Positions 37,421-47,952 of a stretch of DNA of 64,000 nt are shown here, piece after piece. The stretch lies in NCBI RefSeq assembly GCF_000377905.1, contig NZ_KB898876.1:62001-126000 (forward strand), in the 5' to 3' direction. Within the stretch, counting starts at the first letter, position 1. Every line of letters begins with the position of its first letter. A program made the translations under genes and the position numbers. Source of the DNA: Thioalkalivibrio sp. ALMg11. GTDB taxonomy: Bacteria; Pseudomonadota; Gammaproteobacteria; Ectothiorhodospirales; Ectothiorhodospiraceae. The notes below the pieces were generated by a model. That model did not search any database, had not been told where the DNA came from, and saw nothing but the letters and a program-made list of their open reading frames with translations.

Positions 37421-38425
37421 ATGGAAACCACGCTTGATATCACGCTGATCTGGGTCGTCATCATCGCGGTGGCCCTGATCGCCTACGTGCTGATGGACGG
37501 GTTCGACCTCGGGGTGGGGATCCTGTTTCCCTTCGCCCCGGGGGAGACCTCGCGCGACGTGATGATGAACTCGGTCGCCCCGGTGTGGGATGGCAACGAG
37601 ACCTGGCTGATCCTTGGAGGGGCGGGGCTGCTGGCGGCCTTCCCGCTGGTGTACTCGGTGTTCCTGCCGGCGCTCTATATCGGGGTCTTCCTGATGCTGG
37701 CGGGGTTGATCTTCCGCGGCGTGGCCTTCGAATTCCGGTTCAAGGCGCATCGTTCCAAAGGGTTGTGGAATGCCGCCTTCGCGATCGGATCGGCGGTGGC
37801 GGCCTTCGCCCAGGGCGCGGTAGTGGGTGCCTACATCCAGGGGTTCGAGATGGACGGCCTCAGTTTCGCCGGCGGTCCGCTCGACTGGCTGACGCCCTTC
37901 ACTGTACTCACCGGGATCGGGCTGCTGGCGGGCTATGCCCTGCTGGGGTCCACCTGGCTGATCGTCAAGACCGAGGGCGAGACCCAGGCCTTTGCCTATC
38001 GGGTCGCACCGTGGATGCTGGCGGCCGTGCTGCTGGTGTTCGGCGCAGTGAGCTTCATTACCCCGTTCATTGATCCGAAGGTGATGGAGCGCTGGATGGG
38101 TACCTGGCAGTACCTCTGGGTGTTGCCGGCCCTGGCGCTGCTCTCCTCCTGGGTGCTGATCCGCGCGGTTCGCCGCCGCCACGAGGGGATCCCCTTCGTG
38201 GCCACTATCGCCCTGTTCATCACCACCTACCTGGGGCTGCTGGTGAGCAAGTGGCCGTATGTGGTGCCGCCGGACTACACGTTCTGGGATGCGGCCTCCT
38301 CGCCGGACGCCCAGCTGTTCACCCTGGTAGGCGCGCTGTTCGTGATCCCGATCATCCTGGGCTACACCGCGTGGACCTACTGGGTCTTCCGCGGGAAGGT
38401 GACCCCGGAGACCGGCTATCACTAG
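37421..38425 (+). CDS. cioB: Cytochrome bd-type ubiquinol oxidase subunit II (CioB type)
   Basis: 334 residues, about eight helices. VLMDGFDLGVGILFPFAPGE near the N-terminus and NSVAPVWDGNETWLILGGAG are the standard CydB/CioB motifs. The length is that of CIO-type subunit II. No cydX-like small gene is visible after it. A 15-bp perfect hairpin follows the stop. Confidence 0.93.
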   Translation: METTLDITLIWVVIIAVALIAYVLMDGFDLGVGILFPFAPGETSRDVMMNSVAPVWDGNETWLILGGAGLLAAFPLVYSVFLPALYIGVFLMLAGLIFRGVAFEFRFKAHRSKGLWNAAFAIGSAVAAFAQGAVVGAYIQGFEMDGLSFAGGPLDWLTPFTVLTGIGLLAGYALLGSTWLIVKTEGETQAFAYRVAPWMLAAVLLVFGAVSFITPFIDPKVMERWMGTWQYLWVLPALALLSSWVLIRAVRRRHEGIPFVATIALFITTYLGLLVSKWPYVVPPDYTFWDAASSPDAQLFTLVGALFVIPIILGYTAWTYWVFRGKVTPETGYH

Positions 38426-38456
38426 GTCGCTTCCAGTACGCGCCCGACCCCAAGCC

Positions 38457-38492
38457 GAACGGGGCCCCGGCGGCTTGGCCGGGGCCCCGTTC
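38457..38492 (+). terminator. Hairpin after cioB
   Basis: GAACGGGGCCCCGGC-ggcttg-GCCGGGGCCCCGTTC is a perfect 15-bp stem 31 bases after the cioB stop. There is no T-run, so termination may be partial or need Rho. Confidence 0.6.
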
Positions 38493-38620
38493 GAGGTTGG
38501 TGTTCGTGGGGCTAGCGGGGTGCACGGCGAGCGATCGGCGGATCTCCCCGGATCGCCGGGGTCGCGGTGCAGCGGTCGCGGCGGGTCTTCGAGTTGCGGG
38601 CAACGTACGGGGGTGAACCC

Positions 38621-40105
38621 ATGCCGTTGAACATCACTCGACTGAACGTGTCTATTGGGCAGCGCGACGGTGCCGTTTCGACCGTCGGATACGCAGTCCA
38701 GTACCCCCTTGTGCGAGGCGACGTGACGAGCATCCCGAAGAAGGATCCGGACCCGCAGGACACGCATGTCGAGACCCTGCGGCAGATGCTGGAGCTATTC
38801 CGGGAGCCGGCGATCCTGCTGTCCCCGGACTATCGCATCCTCGCTGCCAATGCGGCGTACCAGCACGTGTACGGAACAGATCGCGATGGTTCCGGCCGCA
38901 GCTGCTTCGAGGCCTCCCACGGGTTCCGGCGCCCTTGCGACGAGGCTGGCGAATCCTGCCCGCTGCGGGCGGCCCTGAGCAGTGGGCATCGCGAACGCGT
39001 CCTGCACGTGCATCACACCGAGTCTGGTCGCGAACACGTGGACGTGGAGTTGTTGCCTATCCAGGGCGCGGGTGGCGAGGTCCTGTATCTGGTCGAGCGG
39101 CTCCATCACCTGCCGGTATCAACTCCGCATGCGGGCGCCGGCGGCCTGGTGGGTCGATCGAAGGCCTTCAATGCCATGCTGGGTCTGATCAGCCGGGTGG
39201 CGCCGAGCAATGCCTCGGCCCTGCTGCTTGGCGAGTCCGGCACCGGCAAGGAACTGATCGCCCGGGCGATCCACGAGGAAAGCTCCAGGAGCCAGTCCCC
39301 GTTCGTGCCGGTGGAGTGCTCCGGGCTGACGGAAACGCTGTTCGAAAGCGAATTGTTCGGCCACGAAAAGGGTGCATTCACCGGGGCGACCTCGGCCAAG
39401 GCGGGCTTGGTGGAGGCCGCCGAGGGCGGGACCCTGTTCCTCGACGAGGTGGGCGACATCCCGCTAAGCCAGCAGGTCAAGCTGCTGCGCCTGCTGGAAA
39501 CCCATGCCTATCGCCGAGTCGGGGGTGTGGAGTCGCGGGGGGCGGACTTCCGTCTGGTCTGCGCGACCCACCGCGACCTCGAGGCCATGGTGCGGGCCGG
39601 CGAGTTCCGCGAGGATCTGTACTACCGCATCAACACTTTCCCGATCGACGTGCCGCCCCTGCGGCAGCGCGCCGAGGACATACCGCTGCTAGTGGATGCG
39701 TTGATCGAGCGTCTGGACCTGACTGTACGTCCCCGGCTCGATGCCGAGGCGCAGAAACTTCTCAAGCGCTATTCATTCCCGGGGAATGTGCGCGAGCTGC
39801 GCAACATCCTCGAGCGGGCGGCATTGCTGGCCAATGGCGAGACCATCCGCCCGGACCAGCTGCCGGACCGGGTGCGGGAGGGCGCGAGCCAACAGGGCGG
39901 CCAGGATCCCGGGCGGATGAATGCCTTGCTGCACCCGCAGTCCCTGCGCCCCCTGGACGAGATCGAGCGCGAATACCTGCGGCATGCGGCGGCGGTCTAC
40001 CCCGGTGATCGTCGTGCCCTGGCGCAAACCCTGGGGATCAGCGAACGCAGCCTGTACCGGCGCTTGCGCCAGCTCGAGGGCGACGCCGACGAACAGGAGG
40101 CCTGA
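38621..40105 (+). CDS. PAS-domain sigma-54-dependent activator
   Basis: 494 residues from the ATG chosen because a G-rich ribosome-binding site lies before it. A GTG at 38723 could instead be the start, since the first 34 residues show no family feature. A PAS domain (about residues 50-160) contains three cysteines in [20 protein letters not shown]. The AAA+ domain has Walker [21 protein letters not shown] (about 201), the sigma-54 contact GAFTGA (about 250) and Walker [15 protein letters not shown] Fis-type helix-turn-helix ([19 protein letters not shown]) ends it. It likely activates the -24/-12 promoter of cioAB just upstream; the signal may be redox or metal sensed by the PAS cysteines. 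Confidence 0.88.
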   Translation: MPLNITRLNVSIGQRDGAVSTVGYAVQYPLVRGDVTSIPKKDPDPQDTHVETLRQMLELFREPAILLSPDYRILAANAAYQHVYGTDRDGSGRSCFEASHGFRRPCDEAGESCPLRAALSSGHRERVLHVHHTESGREHVDVELLPIQGAGGEVLYLVERLHHLPVSTPHAGAGGLVGRSKAFNAMLGLISRVAPSNASALLLGESGTGKELIARAIHEESSRSQSPFVPVECSGLTETLFESELFGHEKGAFTGATSAKAGLVEAAEGGTLFLDEVGDIPLSQQVKLLRLLETHAYRRVGGVESRGADFRLVCATHRDLEAMVRAGEFREDLYYRINTFPIDVPPLRQRAEDIPLLVDALIERLDLTVRPRLDAEAQKLLKRYSFPGNVRELRNILERAALLANGETIRPDQLPDRVREGASQQGGQDPGRMNALLHPQSLRPLDEIEREYLRHAAAVYPGDRRALAQTLGISERSLYRRLRQLEGDADEQEA

Positions 40106-40283
40106 CGCGTTGATCCCGGTGGGGTGGGGCAGGCAGCCCCGCCCGTTCCGTGGGCCAGCAGCGTCCGGGGGAAGCGGCCGGACGTCCCTTGGTGGCCCGT
40201 CAAAGTGGACGGGGGTACGCCGTTACCGCCTGGAACATGAATACCGACGATATGCCAATAGACCAAAGCCACTGGAGTCTCAC

Positions 40284-40940
40284 ATGAACAAGAGCGTACT
40301 CACCCTTTCCCTGTCCGCCGCCCTGCTGGCGAGCCCGATGCTGGCCTCGGCCGAGCCGCTGTCGTTCGGCGAGCACCAGACCGTCCGCTCGATGGCCAGT
40401 GTCGGTATCGGCCAGGCGATCGTGAACCAGATGGGGGCCGGTTCGATGGCCGTCATCAACAACCCGTCCGCCGTCTGCGGAGCCCTGGCCGGCGGGCTGG
40501 GTGCGTCGATGCTGTCGGCCGCCCCGCAGGCCGGCTTCCGCATCGCGACCCTGCGTTCCGGCGAGGACGCGGCGGTCGCAGTGCAGGTGACCGCGGACAA
40601 GGACGTGGCCTACCTCGCGCTGGGTGGCTCGCTGGATCGCGAGGAGAACATTGCGCTGGCCCACGCCTATCTGCAGGAGCTGGCCGCGTCCGAATGGGAC
40701 GGCACCCTGGTGCTGCATATCTCCTCGTGGATGCAGAAGCAGGTCCAGGCCGTGGCGGAGGCCGACGAAGCCGTGGCCGACTATCTCGAGGGCCTCCGCA
40801 TGGTGGCGCTCCAGCCCGATCTGGCGGCGGGGCAGGCGGTGATGCTTGGAGTGAATTTCGACGGTGAGAGCTTCACAACCGAAGAGGTCGGTCGTCAGGA
40901 CATGCGCGAGGACCTGGTGGAGCTGTTCCGCCGCATGTAA
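40284..40940 (+). CDS. Secreted protein of unknown function
   Basis: 218 residues with a clear Sec signal peptide (MNKSVLTLSLSAALLASPML, cleaved after SAEP). The mature protein contains SMAVINNPSAVCGALAGGLG with a single cysteine and a helical C-terminal half including SSWMQKQVQAVAEADEAVAD. I do not recognise a family. ggag (40273-40276) precedes the ATG. It stands alone between the activator and the peroxiredoxin. Confidence 0.75.
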   Translation: MNKSVLTLSLSAALLASPMLASAEPLSFGEHQTVRSMASVGIGQAIVNQMGAGSMAVINNPSAVCGALAGGLGASMLSAAPQAGFRIATLRSGEDAAVAVQVTADKDVAYLALGGSLDREENIALAHAYLQELAASEWDGTLVLHISSWMQKQVQAVAEADEAVADYLEGLRMVALQPDLAAGQAVMLGVNFDGESFTTEEVGRQDMREDLVELFRRM

Positions 40941-41120
40941 TCCAGTGGGGATGGCCCGGGGAGGGCTCATTTCCTTCCCGGGCCATCGTTAGCTTTCCGC
41001 TATCGAGTCGTTAGTGAATTAGTAATTCCCGATATGCGCGGATCCAGATACGGTGGTTCGCACATGGAGGCACGGCCCCATGAGATGCCGAACCAACCTC
41101 TAGAATGAAAGGAGTACATC

Positions 41121-41747
41121 ATGGCACTGCATTTGGGCGATACCGCACCGAATTTCCAGATTGACACCACCCAGGGCAAGATCGATTTCCACGAATGGAT
41201 CGGCGACTCCTGGTGCTTTTTCTTCAGCCACCCGGCCGATTTCACCCCGGTGTGCACCACCGAGATGGGCCGTACCGCCCAGCTGGCCAAGCAGTTCGCG
41301 GACCGCAACGTGAAGCCGCTGGGTCTGTCGACCGATACGGTCGAAGAGCACAACAAGTGGATCGAGGACGTCAACGACACCCAGGACACCACGCTGGAGT
41401 TCCCGATCGTCGCGGATGCCGACAAGAAGATCTCGGAGCTCTACGAGATGATCCACCCGGGCGAGAGCGAGACCGCGGCGGTGCGTTCCGTCTACATCAT
41501 CGACCCGAACAAGAAGATTCGTCTGATGATGACCTATCCGATGTCGGTGGGCCGCAACTTCGACGAGATCCTGCGGGTGATCGATGCGCTGCAGACCGGT
41601 GACAAGCACGGGATCGCGACGCCGGCCGACTGGACCCCGGGTGCTCGCGTGATCATCCCGCCGACGGTCAGCAACGAAGACGCGCAGAAGAAGTTCCCGC
41701 AGGGCTTCGAGGAGATCCGCTCCTACCTGCGCTACACCAAGGTCTGA
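41121..41747 (+). CDS. 1-Cys peroxiredoxin (Prx6 type)
   Basis: 208 residues. The peroxidatic cysteine is in FSHPADFTPVCTTEMGRTAQ. The C-terminal extension with MMTYPMSVGRNFDEILRVID and TPADWTPGARVIIPPTVSNE is the Prx6 signature, including the conserved arginines. It reduces hydrogen peroxide and organic peroxides in the cytoplasm. The ATG follows gaaaggagtacatc. A strong terminator follows. Confidence 0.93.
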   Translation: MALHLGDTAPNFQIDTTQGKIDFHEWIGDSWCFFFSHPADFTPVCTTEMGRTAQLAKQFADRNVKPLGLSTDTVEEHNKWIEDVNDTQDTTLEFPIVADADKKISELYEMIHPGESETAAVRSVYIIDPNKKIRLMMTYPMSVGRNFDEILRVIDALQTGDKHGIATPADWTPGARVIIPPTVSNEDAQKKFPQGFEEIRSYLRYTKV

Positions 41748-41808
41748 TCCGGACCAACCAGCGACCTCGCCCGGCAACGGGCGGGGCCGTACTCCCGGGA
41801 TGGGAGCA

Positions 41809-41830
41809 GGGGCCGCAAGGCCCCTTTTTT
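41809..41830 (+). terminator. Rho-independent terminator of the peroxiredoxin gene
   Basis: GGGGCC-gcaa-GGCCCC followed by six T. It lies between the convergent peroxiredoxin and glyoxalase genes. Confidence 0.85.
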
Positions 41831-41855
41831 GTGTCTGGCTACTGCGGGCGAGTGG

Positions 41856-42356
41856 CTAGCGGCCCAGGCCGGTGAGGCGGGCGGGTTCCAGGATCTCGAT
41901 CCAGTAGCCGTCGAGGTCCTTCACGAAGGCGATGTCCTTCAGGCCGCCCTCGTCCGGGCGCTTTACGAACTCCACGTCGTTCTGGTCGAACCAGCGCACG
42001 GCCGCGTCCAGGTCCGGGACCGAGAAGCAGATGTGGCCGAAGCCCTGTGGTTCCTCGTTGCCGTCGTGGTAGTGAAAGTCCGCGTCCTTCTCGGTGCCGT
42101 AGTTGTAGGTCAGCTCGAGGATGCCGCGCTGGCTGAACATCCAACGGGTGGCCTCGCCGGCGTCCTTGGGCGGCTGCGGCTCGTCCTCGCCAAGCTGCGC
42201 GAGGAAGTAGAGCGTGAACTCGAACTCCGGGAAGTCGAGGGTCTTCACCAGCTGCATGCCGAACACGCGCTGGTAGAAGTCCAGCGCCTTCTGCGGGTCC
42301 TTCACGCGCAGCATGGTGTGGTTGAAGCGAAAGCCTGCGGTCGGGTTGTCGCTCAT
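41856..42356 (-). CDS. gloA: Lactoylglutathione lyase (glyoxalase I)
   Basis: 166 residues. Metal ligands expected in glyoxalase I are visible: His in RFNHTMLRVKDPQKALDFYQ, Glu in GILELTYNYGTEKDADFHYH, His in QGFGHICFSVPDLDAAVRWF and Glu in DGYWIEILEP. The form, with the insert containing WMFSQRG, is the longer eukaryote/Pseudomonas type that uses zinc. It converts the methylglyoxal-glutathione hemithioacetal to S-lactoylglutathione. The ATG at 42356 has aaggac upstream; an earlier start at 42425 adds 23 unrelated residues. Confidence 0.93.
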   Translation of the reverse strand: MSDNPTAGFRFNHTMLRVKDPQKALDFYQRVFGMQLVKTLDFPEFEFTLYFLAQLGEDEPQPPKDAGEATRWMFSQRGILELTYNYGTEKDADFHYHDGNEEPQGFGHICFSVPDLDAAVRWFDQNDVEFVKRPDEGGLKDIAFVKDLDGYWIEILEPARLTGLGR

Positions 42357-42715
42357 GGTGTGTCCTTGTCTCGGCCAAAGGGGGTGTCCCGGAAGACTGG
42401 AACACAGGCGGCGTGGTTCCCTCAAGTGTGGCCGTCACGCGTCGGAGGTTGGGGCGGGGCGGTTGGATTCCGTCACTGCGAGGAGGCCCCGCCGACGCGG
42501 TAGTCTGTCGGGGATGCCCCGACGCCTGGGCAACGTTGGGGGGATCGCTTCGCTGCGCTCGCGATGACGGGAGGCGTGGCCGTGGTGGGGCGGTTGGGGC
42601 TGCGTCACTGCGAGGAGGCGTAGCCGACGTGGCAGTCTGTCGGGGTTCCCCGGCGCCGGGGCAGCATCGGGCGATCGTTTCGCGGCGCTCGCGATGACGG
42701 ACAGCGTGGCCGTGG
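42357..42715. repeat. Tandem BIME-like repeats (two ~100-bp units)
   Basis: 42473-42570 and 42602-42703 are two copies of one unit: cgtcactgcgaggagg, a variable centre with gtctgtcgggg, then cgctgcgctcgcgatgacgg. Each unit ends in inverted form of how it starts, so each can fold as a long stem. The unit belongs to the 'gtcattgcgag' repeat class also found before alaS and lysC. No gene is visible. Confidence 0.65.
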
Positions 42716-43390
42716 CTACTGCCGGCAGAAGGGCCAAACCTGGTAGAAGCGGCGGCAGCGGAACTCGGACTCGCAGCTCTGTAGCTGGGACTCGTAGCGG
42801 TCGGCGCGCTGAGCCACCTGTCGGGCCGCGGCCCGGACCTGCGGCTTGCTCTGGTAGCTGCCGCGGTTATAGCCGCCCTGGCCTTCGTGGTAGGCGAGGT
42901 AGAGGTGTTCCGAGTTGTACAGCGACACGCCCGTCATACGCTGGGTGCGCGCGTTGTACCAACCGATGAAGTCGGTCGCGTGCTTCATGTGCGAACGTCG
43001 TGCGAAGCGGCTGCCGGCATCGTCCTGGTATTCGCCCCAGACCGGGTCCTGGGCCTGGGCATAGCCCCGGGCGGAGGAGGGGCGGCTCCACGGAATGAAG
43101 CCGAGCAGGCGTTCGCGGTCCGGGCGTACGTGGCTGCGGAAGGAGGACTCCTGCTGGATGAACGACATCTGGGTCGCGATCGGCGTGCCCCATTCCCGCT
43201 CGGAATCCCGCGCATGGTCGTACCAGCGCGGCTGCTCGCGGAAGATCTCGCAGATGTTGCTTTGGTCCTGGGGCGGGGAGGGTGCCAGCGCGGCGCAGCC
43301 GGCGGTGATGGCGGCCAGCGCAAGCAGCAGCCCGGCCCGCGAAATGGCGACGAGCGTCCGCCGCGTCTTCCTTGATCCTGCCTTGTTCAC
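42716..43390 (-). CDS. Lytic transglycosylase-like lipoprotein
   Basis: 224 residues. Signal peptide II with lipobox AITAGC (cysteine near residue 32). The SLT-type domain has MSFIQQESSFRSHVRPD, where the glutamate of QES is the expected catalytic acid, then SARGYAQAQDPVWGEYQDDA and LYLAYHEGQGGYNRGSY for the substrate cleft. About 45 C-terminal residues with three cysteines follow. It would cut peptidoglycan from the outer membrane side. Confidence 0.82.
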   Translation of the reverse strand: MNKAGSRKTRRTLVAISRAGLLLALAAITAGCAALAPSPPQDQSNICEIFREQPRWYDHARDSEREWGTPIATQMSFIQQESSFRSHVRPDRERLLGFIPWSRPSSARGYAQAQDPVWGEYQDDAGSRFARRSHMKHATDFIGWYNARTQRMTGVSLYNSEHLYLAYHEGQGGYNRGSYQSKPQVRAAARQVAQRADRYESQLQSCESEFRCRRFYQVWPFCRQ

Positions 43391-43726
43391 CCGAATCTCC
43401 CGCCCGGTTCCCCCAATGGCCCGCGAGTATAAAGCACCGCTGGCCGGTTAGAAGAGCATTGGGGGTGCGGGCCTGCCCGCGTAGCTTCCGCGGTATCCCC
43501 GCGGGCGGAGACGGTTCAGTGGATGAGTCTGGTGGCTGTGTCGCGAGATCCCGGCTCTCCGCTGCGCTCCGGCCGGGATGACGGGGAGGTGGCTGGCCGG
43601 GATGATGGGGAGATGGCTGGCCGGGGTGACGGTCGTGGGAGGCCAGCGAGCGCCCTCTGTGGGAGCGGGCTTTCCCGCGAAGCCCCTGCCCGCGTCGGGC
43701 CCGGGCGCCGCCGTGGGGGCTGGATG
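43391..43726. repeat. REP-like intergenic block before aat
   Basis: 43543-43590 carries gagatcccggctctccgctgcgctccggccgggatgacggg, which recurs at 44708-44744 and 44938-44976. 43660-43700 holds tgtgggagcgggctttcccgcgaagcc, a repeat of the Pseudomonas REP type. A short tandem (ggctggccggg.tga.gg) lies at 43587-43633. No gene is visible. Confidence 0.6.
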
Positions 43727-44482
43727 CTACGTCTGGCTGTGCCACCCCTCATCCAGCGGGCTCAGCGCCGGGTCGGTCCGCCAGGGCCCCGGTTCTATCG
43801 GCTCCTGCGCAATCTTGCGGATGCGCGCGATGAACTCGCGCCGGGGTATAGCCTCGGCACCCAGGTTCAGCAGGTGCTCCGTCTCCATCTGCACGTCCAC
43901 CAGCGGCCAGCCCCAGGCGACCAGGTGGCGGCACAGCCAGGCCAGCGCCATCTTGGAGGTATCCCGCTCGCGCGAGAACATCGATTCGCCGCAGAACAGT
44001 CGCCCGACCGCCACGCCATAAAGCCCGCCGATCAGGCGCGGGCCGTCCCACACCTCCACCGAGTGCGCATGCCCCGTGCGGTGCAGTGCGATATAGGCCT
44101 GCTGCATGCTGGTGGTGATCCAGGTGCCGTCGGCGTAGTCGCGGGGGCCGGCGCAGGCGTCGATGACGGCCTCGAAGGCGCGATCGAAGCTGACCGTATA
44201 GCCGCGATTGCGGATCGCCTTCTTCAGGCTGCGGTGCAGCCGGAACCGGCTCGGCTCCAGCACTGCGCGCGGGTCCGGGCTCCACCACAGGATCGGCTGC
44301 CCGGCCTCGAACCAGGGGAACACCCCGGAGCGGTAGGCATTCAGCAGGCGCGGCACGGAGAGATCGCCGCCGGCCGCCAGCAGGCCGTTCGGCTCGAGCA
44401 GCGCTTGCGCCGGGTCCGGAAACGGCGCTTCCGGGTGCTCCGGATCCAGCCAGGGCAGGGTGATCTGCGGGCCGGACGTCAT
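43727..44482 (-). CDS. aat: Leucyl/phenylalanyl-tRNA--protein transferase
   Basis: 251 residues. [40 protein letters not shown] and [18 protein letters not shown] are Aat signatures. It adds Leu or Phe to proteins with N-terminal Arg or Lys, feeding ClpAP through ClpS. The ATG at 44482 fits the conserved N-terminus; longer starts (44497, 44593) read into repeat sequence. Confidence 0.93.
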   Translation of the reverse strand: MTSGPQITLPWLDPEHPEAPFPDPAQALLEPNGLLAAGGDLSVPRLLNAYRSGVFPWFEAGQPILWWSPDPRAVLEPSRFRLHRSLKKAIRNRGYTVSFDRAFEAVIDACAGPRDYADGTWITTSMQQAYIALHRTGHAHSVEVWDGPRLIGGLYGVAVGRLFCGESMFSRERDTSKMALAWLCRHLVAWGWPLVDVQMETEHLLNLGAEAIPRREFIARIRKIAQEPIEPGPWRTDPALSPLDEGWHSQT

Positions 44483-45118
44483 GGGACGAGCCCCCATCGG
44501 CCAGAGGGCTGGCCTCCTGCAGGTGGGGGTGGGTGTCCGGGGCCCTGTAGGAGCGCAGCCCTCTGCGCGGTCGGGCGTTGGCCCGGCCCCCATCGGCCAG
44601 AGTCCTGCGCGGGCAGGGGCTTCGCGGGCAAGCCCGCTCCCACAGGGTGATCCGGGATCCCCGAGTGCGGAGAAGGTCCAGTCGGCGAGCCTGTTGCCTG
44701 GGTTGGGAGATCCCGGCTCTTCGCTGCGCTACGGCCGGGATGACGAGGTGGGGCACTGCGGCCGGGATGATGGGTCTCGGTGTGCCGGCGGCATTGTAGG
44801 AGCCTGCTTGCAGGCGAATGGGGTGCGGCGGAGTCCAGCGCGGGCAGGGGCTTCGCGGGCAAGCCCGCTCCCACAGGGCGATCCGGGATATTCGCGGCTG
44901 GCCATGGGTGGACGGGCAAGCGGGTGGCCAGCGTTGGGAGATCCCGGGTCTTCGCTGCGCTGCGGCCGGGATGACGGGGGGAGGGGTGGCCGGGATGACG
45001 GTTGTGGGCGGCCGGGGAGGGCCCATGAAACCGTGGGCGCGGGGTTTGTGGGAGCCGGTCCTGTGGGAGTGGGTCCGCTCCCACAGGACCGGCTCCCACG
45101 GGGCGAGCCGGGTTCAAG
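44483..45118. repeat. 636-bp cluster of REP elements
   Basis: At least three REP types are interleaved. One is gcgggcaggggcttcgcgggcaagcccgctcccacagg at 44613-44649 and again at 44841-44877. A second is tgtaggagc...gcaggcgaat (44547-44575, 44797-44822). A third is gggagatcccgg.tcttcgctgcgct.cggccgggatgacg (44706-44743, 44938-44976). A perfect hairpin ends the block. No gene is present. Confidence 0.7.
45048..45099. terminator. Perfect 22-bp inverted repeat after the COG3146 gene
   Basis: GTGGGAGCCGGTCCTGTGGG at 45048 begins an arm of 22 bases (45048-45069) repeated exactly in inverse at 45078-45099 with an eight-base loop. It lies 20 bases beyond the stop of the minus-strand gene at 45119 and contains the REP core GTGGGAGC. 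It is a BIME-like element that may also stop transcription. Confidence 0.6.
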
Positions 45119-46396
45119 TTAGTGGTCGGGCACATCATCGGACTGGGCCTGGCGATAGGGCGAGTGTTCGTGCAGGCGCTCGCACTGGGTGTGCATCATC
45201 TGTGCCTCGCGCTCGCAGAAGTCGCGCACCGGCTGGTCGAAGCCCTCGGTCAGGATCATGTGGGCCGAGTAGGTCGGCGTGGGCAGGAAGCCGCGCGGGA
45301 TCTTGTGCTCGCCCTGGGCGCCCGGCTCGAAGCGCGCCAGCCCCTCGCGGATGCAGAACTCGATGCCCTGGTAGTAGCAGGTCTCGAAGTGCAGGTCGGC
45401 CAGGTCCTCGGTGCAGCCCCAGAAGCGCCCGTACAGGGTGTCGTGGCTGCGATAGCAAAGCGCGGCGGCGATGGTCTCGCCGTCACCATTCGCGCCGGGG
45501 TCCGTCGCATCCGGGTCCGCCACGCTCGGGCGCCGGGCCTCGAACAGCACCACCTGGTCGCCAAGCTCGGCCGCGGTCTCGACAAAGAAGGCCTCCGACA
45601 GCGTCGGGATGCCCATGTGCTTCTCGAAGGTATCCACGTAGAAGCGGTGAAAGCGCGCCCAGTCCTCCGCCTGCCCGGTGGCGCCGGTGAGGGTGCGAAA
45701 CACGATCCCGGCCTCGTTCACACGGCGGCGTTCGCGCTTGATGTTCTTGCGCTTCTTCGAGCTGAGCGCGCCCAGGAAGGCGTCGAAGTCCGCGTAACCC
45801 CCGTCCGCGGCATTGGTCCAGTGGTACTGGCAGCCCATGCGCTCGGCCAGGCCCAGCTCGCGGGTCACGTCCAGATCGTCCTGATTGGGGAACAGGATGT
45901 TCACGCCGGAGGCGTTCAGCTCGCGCCCGCGGGTGACCAGCGCGCGGACCAGCAGGGTGCGCAGGTGATCGAAGTCCGGCGCCTCCGGGTGCACCAGCAG
46001 GCGCGGCCCGGTGGCCGGGGTGTAGGGCACGGAGACGACCAGCTTGGGGTAGTAGTTGAGCCCGTGGCGGTTCCACGCGCCTTCCCAGGCGAAGTCGAAC
46101 ACGAACTCGCCGTAGTTGTTGGTCTTGGCATAGGCCGGGGCCGCCGCGACCAGCTGGTCGTCGCGGAAGATCAGCACATGCTGCGGGAACCAGCCGAACT
46201 GCCGGCCCAGGCACTCGTGGCGCTCCAGGCCTTCCAGAAAGGCGTGGCGCAGAAACGGCTCGGTGCCGCCGGTCAGGGCATCCCAGGCAGCCGGATCCAC
46301 CTCGGCCAGGCCGTCGCGCAGCTCGACGCGCTCCGCCACGTCACCCGTGTCGTCCTCCGACGGGTCCGGTGCCTGGGTGTCGCCCTCGGCGCTCAT
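45119..46396 (-). CDS. COG3146 GNAT-like protein (peptidoglycan-biosynthesis annotated family)
   Basis: 425 residues. Family motifs are FLRHAFLEGLERHECLGRQF, FDFAWEGAWNRHGLNYYPKL, FLGALSSKKRKNIKRERRRV and GRFWGCTEDLADLHFETCYY, then FCIREGLARFEPGAQGEHKI. The fold is related to FemAB/GNAT acyltransferases. Members are widespread in proteobacteria and their substrate is not established. The start lies five bases beyond the trxB stop, so the order of transcription is GNAT gene after trxB only if reading left; both are on the minus strand. Confidence 0.85.
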   Translation of the reverse strand: MSAEGDTQAPDPSEDDTGDVAERVELRDGLAEVDPAAWDALTGGTEPFLRHAFLEGLERHECLGRQFGWFPQHVLIFRDDQLVAAAPAYAKTNNYGEFVFDFAWEGAWNRHGLNYYPKLVVSVPYTPATGPRLLVHPEAPDFDHLRTLLVRALVTRGRELNASGVNILFPNQDDLDVTRELGLAERMGCQYHWTNAADGGYADFDAFLGALSSKKRKNIKRERRRVNEAGIVFRTLTGATGQAEDWARFHRFYVDTFEKHMGIPTLSEAFFVETAAELGDQVVLFEARRPSVADPDATDPGANGDGETIAAALCYRSHDTLYGRFWGCTEDLADLHFETCYYQGIEFCIREGLARFEPGAQGEHKIPRGFLPTPTYSAHMILTEGFDQPVRDFCEREAQMMHTQCERLHEHSPYRQAQSDDVPDH

Positions 46397-46400
46397 GCGA

Positions 46401-47885
<1,485 letters not shown>

Positions 47886-47952
47886 CTATGCAGTTCCCGA
47901 TCCCCGATCTATAGTATCCCACGTTCGATCCAACACCAGCGCGAGGCCCGTC

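Noticed and set aside
40106-40283. Second sigma-54 promoter before the secreted-protein gene
   Set aside because: tggcccgtcaaagtgg resembles the -24 half only; the -12 TTGC element is absent.
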